In this document: positions 62,024-64,000 of the stretch, in pieces | How the letters are laid out: each line of letters begins with the position of its first letter | Numbering within the stretch: the first letter of the stretch is position 1 | From: Shimia sp022448905 | GTDB taxonomy: Bacteria; Pseudomonadota; Alphaproteobacteria; Rhodobacterales; Rhodobacteraceae | DNA length: 64,000 bases | Direction of reading: 5' to 3' | Assembly: GCF_047126315.1 (NCBI RefSeq) | Contig: NZ_CP138953.1 | Coordinates: 4,464,001-4,528,000, forward strand | Notes under the pieces: model-generated | What the model saw: the letters and a program-made list of their open reading frames with translations, nothing else | The model's database searches: none | What the model was told of the DNA's origin: nothing | Position numbers and translations under genes: made by a program

Positions 62024-63239
62024 CGACGACGATCTGCGCGAGGCGGTTCTGGACACCTTTGAAAAACACAAACTGGCCGCGAAAGGCTTTGCCCGCGCAG
62101 CGGATGCGTTGGAAGCTTTGGACCCCGAATGGCCAGGAGTGGTGCTCAGCGACATTCGCATGCCCGGCATGGACGGGCTGGCCTTTCAAGAAGAGGTCAA
62201 ACGGCTTGCGCCGGATGTGCCTGTGATCCTGTTCACCGGCCACGGGGATGTGCCGGTAGCAGTGCAGGCGATGCGCAACGGGGCCTTTGAGTTCTTGGAA
62301 AAACCGGTGCATCCGGATCACCTGCATCAAGTGGTTTTGCGGGCCTTGAAAATGCGCAGTCTTCAGGTGGAGTTGACCAACCTGCAACATAAGACCCGCG
62401 ATACGCTGCCGTTGGACGAACGGCTTGTGGGGCGCTCCAAAGTCATGCGGTTTGTGCGGCGAGACCTGCAGGCGGTGGCGCCTTTGCAAGTGGATGTGTT
62501 GTTGTGGGGGCAGGACGGCACCGGCAAGACCGCCGCCGCGCGGGCGATCCACGATTTGTCACCCAATGCCGGCGGTGCATTTGTTGTGGTGAACTGTTCC
62601 GCCGTGTCGCAAGACACCATTGAGCGCACGTTGTTTGAGGACGGCGGCGCGGTGGCGCGGGCATCAGGCGGCACGCTACATTTGCAGGACGTGGAAGCCC
62701 TGTCCGATCAACTGCAGGCGCAGTTGCTGCGGATTTTTGACAGCGCCGATGCGCCGCGCGTTGTGGCCTCTGTCAGTCAGAAGCCGGAGGAACTGCTCGC
62801 CGAGGGCAAGCTGCGCAGCGATTTGCTGTACCGGATCAATGTGGCCCAGATTGAAATGCCGCCGCTCAAAGAACGTGGACGGGATGTGTTTGTCCTGCTG
62901 GATCATTTCATTCAGCGCGCCGCCGCGCGCCATGGAAAATCCCAAAAGGCGTTGCCGGTGCCGGATCTGGATGCACTTGGCAAATACACCTGGCCTGGCA
63001 ACGTGCGGGAATTGCGCAACGTGGCTGAAAAGCTGGTGGTGGGCTTGACCGTGCGTTTGGACGAACGGGCCTCGGCGGCTGTCACGGAAACCTATGACGA
63101 GGCCATGCTGCGACACGAACGCGAGCTGCTCAGCAACGCACTGATTCAAAGTGGTGGACGCAAGGCGGCGGCGGCAGAGTTGCTCGGCATCCCGCGCAAA
63201 CGGCTTTACCTGCGCCTGAAGTACTGCGGCATCGACTAA
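61995..63239 (+). CDS. NtrC-family response regulator lacking GAFTGA (PgtA-like)
   Basis: A 414-residue regulator. The receiver (residues 1-115) has IILVDDDDDLREAV, phospho-aspartate in VVLSDIRMPGMDG, and lysine in FLEKPVHP. The AAA domain has the P-loop WGQDGTGKTAAARAIH near 172, but only about nine residues separate ERTLFE from GGTLHLQDVE; the GAFTGA sigma-54 loop that normally fills this stretch is deleted. The rest, including LRSDLLYRINVAQIEMPPL and WPGNVREL, is kept, followed by a Fis-type helix-turn-helix. Start at 61995 overlaps the kinase gene by 29 bp. Confidence 0.92.
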   Translation: MQPQIILVDDDDDLREAVLDTFEKHKLAAKGFARAADALEALDPEWPGVVLSDIRMPGMDGLAFQEEVKRLAPDVPVILFTGHGDVPVAVQAMRNGAFEFLEKPVHPDHLHQVVLRALKMRSLQVELTNLQHKTRDTLPLDERLVGRSKVMRFVRRDLQAVAPLQVDVLLWGQDGTGKTAAARAIHDLSPNAGGAFVVVNCSAVSQDTIERTLFEDGGAVARASGGTLHLQDVEALSDQLQAQLLRIFDSADAPRVVASVSQKPEELLAEGKLRSDLLYRINVAQIEMPPLKERGRDVFVLLDHFIQRAAARHGKSQKALPVPDLDALGKYTWPGNVRELRNVAEKLVVGLTVRLDERASAAVTETYDEAMLRHERELLSNALIQSGGRKAAAAELLGIPRKRLYLRLKYCGID

Positions 63240-63245
63240 AAACCG

Positions 63246-63281
63246 GTCAAATTTGACACAATTTCACGTGTCAAAATTGAC
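63246..63281. promoter_or_regulatory. tandem palindromes before the transporter gene, candidate regulator sites
   Basis: GTCAAATTTGAC at 63246-63257 is a perfect 12-bp palindrome; GTCAAAATTGAC at 63270-63281 is the same with one change. Centres are 24 bp apart, just over two helical turns, and the whole block is itself an inverted repeat (14 of 15 positions). It lies directly after the response regulator gene, about 115 bp before the start of the transporter binding-protein gene, where an upstream activator site is expected. Confidence 0.65.
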
Positions 63282-63363
63282 CCAAACCCACAATCAAAAC
63301 GGTTTCGAAATCATCCGTTGAGCCTTTTGAGATTGGCTCGCTAGGGTTTGGCCATTGTTGGGC

Positions 63364-63369
63364 TATACT
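63364..63369 (+). promoter_or_regulatory. candidate -10 element
   Basis: TATACT, 27 bp before the binding-protein ATG, with no good -35 at 16-18 bp. This fits an activator-dependent sigma-70 promoter, in line with the missing GAFTGA loop of the regulator, but is weak evidence alone. Confidence 0.3.
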
Positions 63370-63396
63370 TGTGTGGCCCATCCATGGGAGGAAAAT

Positions 63397-64000
63397 ATGA
63401 AACGAACTTTTCGCGCATCTGTGGCCGCTCTGGCCCTGAGCTCCGCATCCGCAGCCTTTGCGGCGGACAAGGTGGTTGTGGTCACCTCGTTCCCCAACTC
63501 GATGACCGGCCCAATTGAGGCGGCCTTTGAAGCGGCCAACCCGGGCATTGATCTGGAGATCCTGAACAAGAAGACCTCCGCAGGTGTGAAATACATTCAA
63601 GAGATTTCGGACGCCAACACGGCGGACATCTTCTGGGCTTCCGCGCCTGACGCATTTGAAGTTCTCAAAGGCGACGGGCTGCTGGCCTCTGTCGAGATCA
63701 ACTCTGACGGCATCCCGGAGAAAATCGGCGCCTATCCGATGAACGATCCAGACGGCAAATACTACGGCTTTGCTGCTGCCGGTTACGGCATCATGTGAAA
63801 CGAACGTTACCTGAAGGCCAAGAAACTGGAGCCCGCCAAGAACTGGGCAGACCTGAAAGACGCGGCTTATCACGGCCACGTCGGCATGTCCGCGCCTTCC
63901 CGTTCCGGCACCACCCACCTGACTGTGGAAACAGTTCTGCAGGGCGAAGGCTGGGACAAGGGCTGGTCCGAATGGAAATGGATCGCTGGCAACTTCTCCA
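63397..64000 (+). pseudogene. ABC transporter solute-binding protein with in-frame TGA (3' end outside window)
   Basis: From ATG 63397 (GGGAGG upstream) the frame encodes a signal peptide (RTFRASVAALALSSASAAFA) and a type 2 binding protein: VVVVTSFPNSMTGPIEAAFE, IDLEILNKKTSAGVKYIQEI, ADIFWASAPDAFEVLKGDG. Codon 134, at 63796-63798, is TGA, then the same frame stays open to the window edge with NERYLKAKKLEPAKNWADL and SAPSRSGTTHLTVETVL, all expected family sequence. A Trp (TGG) is expected at the stop. The gene is either inactivated by one base change or misread. It is homologous to the sensor protein at 58710. Confidence 0.8.

Noticed and set aside
63320..63360. Possible sigma-54 promoter (TTGGCTCG followed by GGTTTGG)
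   Set aside because: The GG is present but the GC element at the right spacing is missing, and the adjacent regulator lacks GAFTGA.
63796..63798. TGA as recoded Trp or selenocysteine
   Set aside because: TGG is used for Trp throughout the window and TGA ends many normal genes (for example the sensor gene at 59993), so the code is standard; no selenocysteine-type hairpin or Sec-family context is seen.
1..64000. CRISPR arrays, rRNA operons, insertion sequences, integrases and phage genes
   Set aside because: None found: no regularly spaced repeats beyond the pairs listed, no transposase or integrase motifs, and no rRNA sequence.

Overview
The window is GC-rich (roughly 60% by eye), gene-dense DNA from an alphaproteobacterium, most likely a marine Rhodobacteraceae (Roseobacter group). 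Evidence: a ChvI/ChvG - short HprK - RapZ - EIIA - HPr operon, the ATP-type pckA beside it, a short HisG with HisZ, fused indolepyruvate ferredoxin oxidoreductase, the DUF6473 and DUF5928 families, TRAP transporters, and intergenic repeats of a kind I associate with roseobacters. There is no rRNA, CRISPR array, insertion sequence or prophage. Two tRNAs (Trp, elongator Met) are present.

Layout. 1-11.3 kb: mixed metabolism and transport (DUF3604 metallohydrolase cut by the left edge, TetR regulator, AEC carrier, S-formylglutathione hydrolase, YaiI/DUF188, Sel1 protein, ArsR+AHSA1 pair, EamA exporter, HAD hydrolase + ornithine-cyclodeaminase-like pair, MFS carrier). 11.5-16.5 kb: zapE, tRNA-Trp, a DUF374 acyltransferase, a small ArsR / NIPSNAP / ABM-monooxygenase cassette, then tuf with a structured 3' region. 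16.6-24.8 kb: lipoprotein, cytochrome P450, DUF2189 and orphan membrane proteins, parC, SH3 protein, SDR, HIG1-like protein. 24.8-29.3 kb: PduO-type cobalamin adenosyltransferase, etfBA, DUF6473, 3-hydroxyacyl-CoA dehydrogenase. 29.3-36.7 kb: the envelope-stress / regulatory-PTS operon on the minus strand, then divergent pckA with a probable LacI-type operator pair. 36.9-44.6 kb: tRNA-Met, IOR with a divergent Lrp regulator, aroQ, tex, and a cupin gene broken by an in-frame TAG. 44.7-48 kb: hisS-hisZ-hisG. 48-50.7 kb: sulfotransferase and core-2/I-branching-type glycosyltransferase, probably surface glycan work.

50.7-58.5 kb is a coherent 5-oxoproline (pyroglutamate) module: pyroglutamyl peptidase and a full-length 5-oxoprolinase on one strand, a divergent three-gene TRAP transporter, and a convergent MarR-type regulator. 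A palindrome in the divergent promoter recurs in front of the regulator gene, tying the module together.

58.7-64 kb holds a sensory system: a secreted solute-binding protein, a membrane histidine kinase and an NtrC-like response regulator in overlapping order (the layout of Salmonella pgtC-pgtB-pgtA), followed by a second, homologous solute-binding-protein gene that should start the controlled ABC transporter operon. The regulator lacks the GAFTGA sigma-54 contact loop. Between it and the transporter gene lie two near-identical palindromes 24 bp apart, the best candidate for its binding site. The transporter binding-protein gene has an in-frame TGA where a Trp codon would be expected. This system and the 5-oxoproline module are the parts most worth following up.
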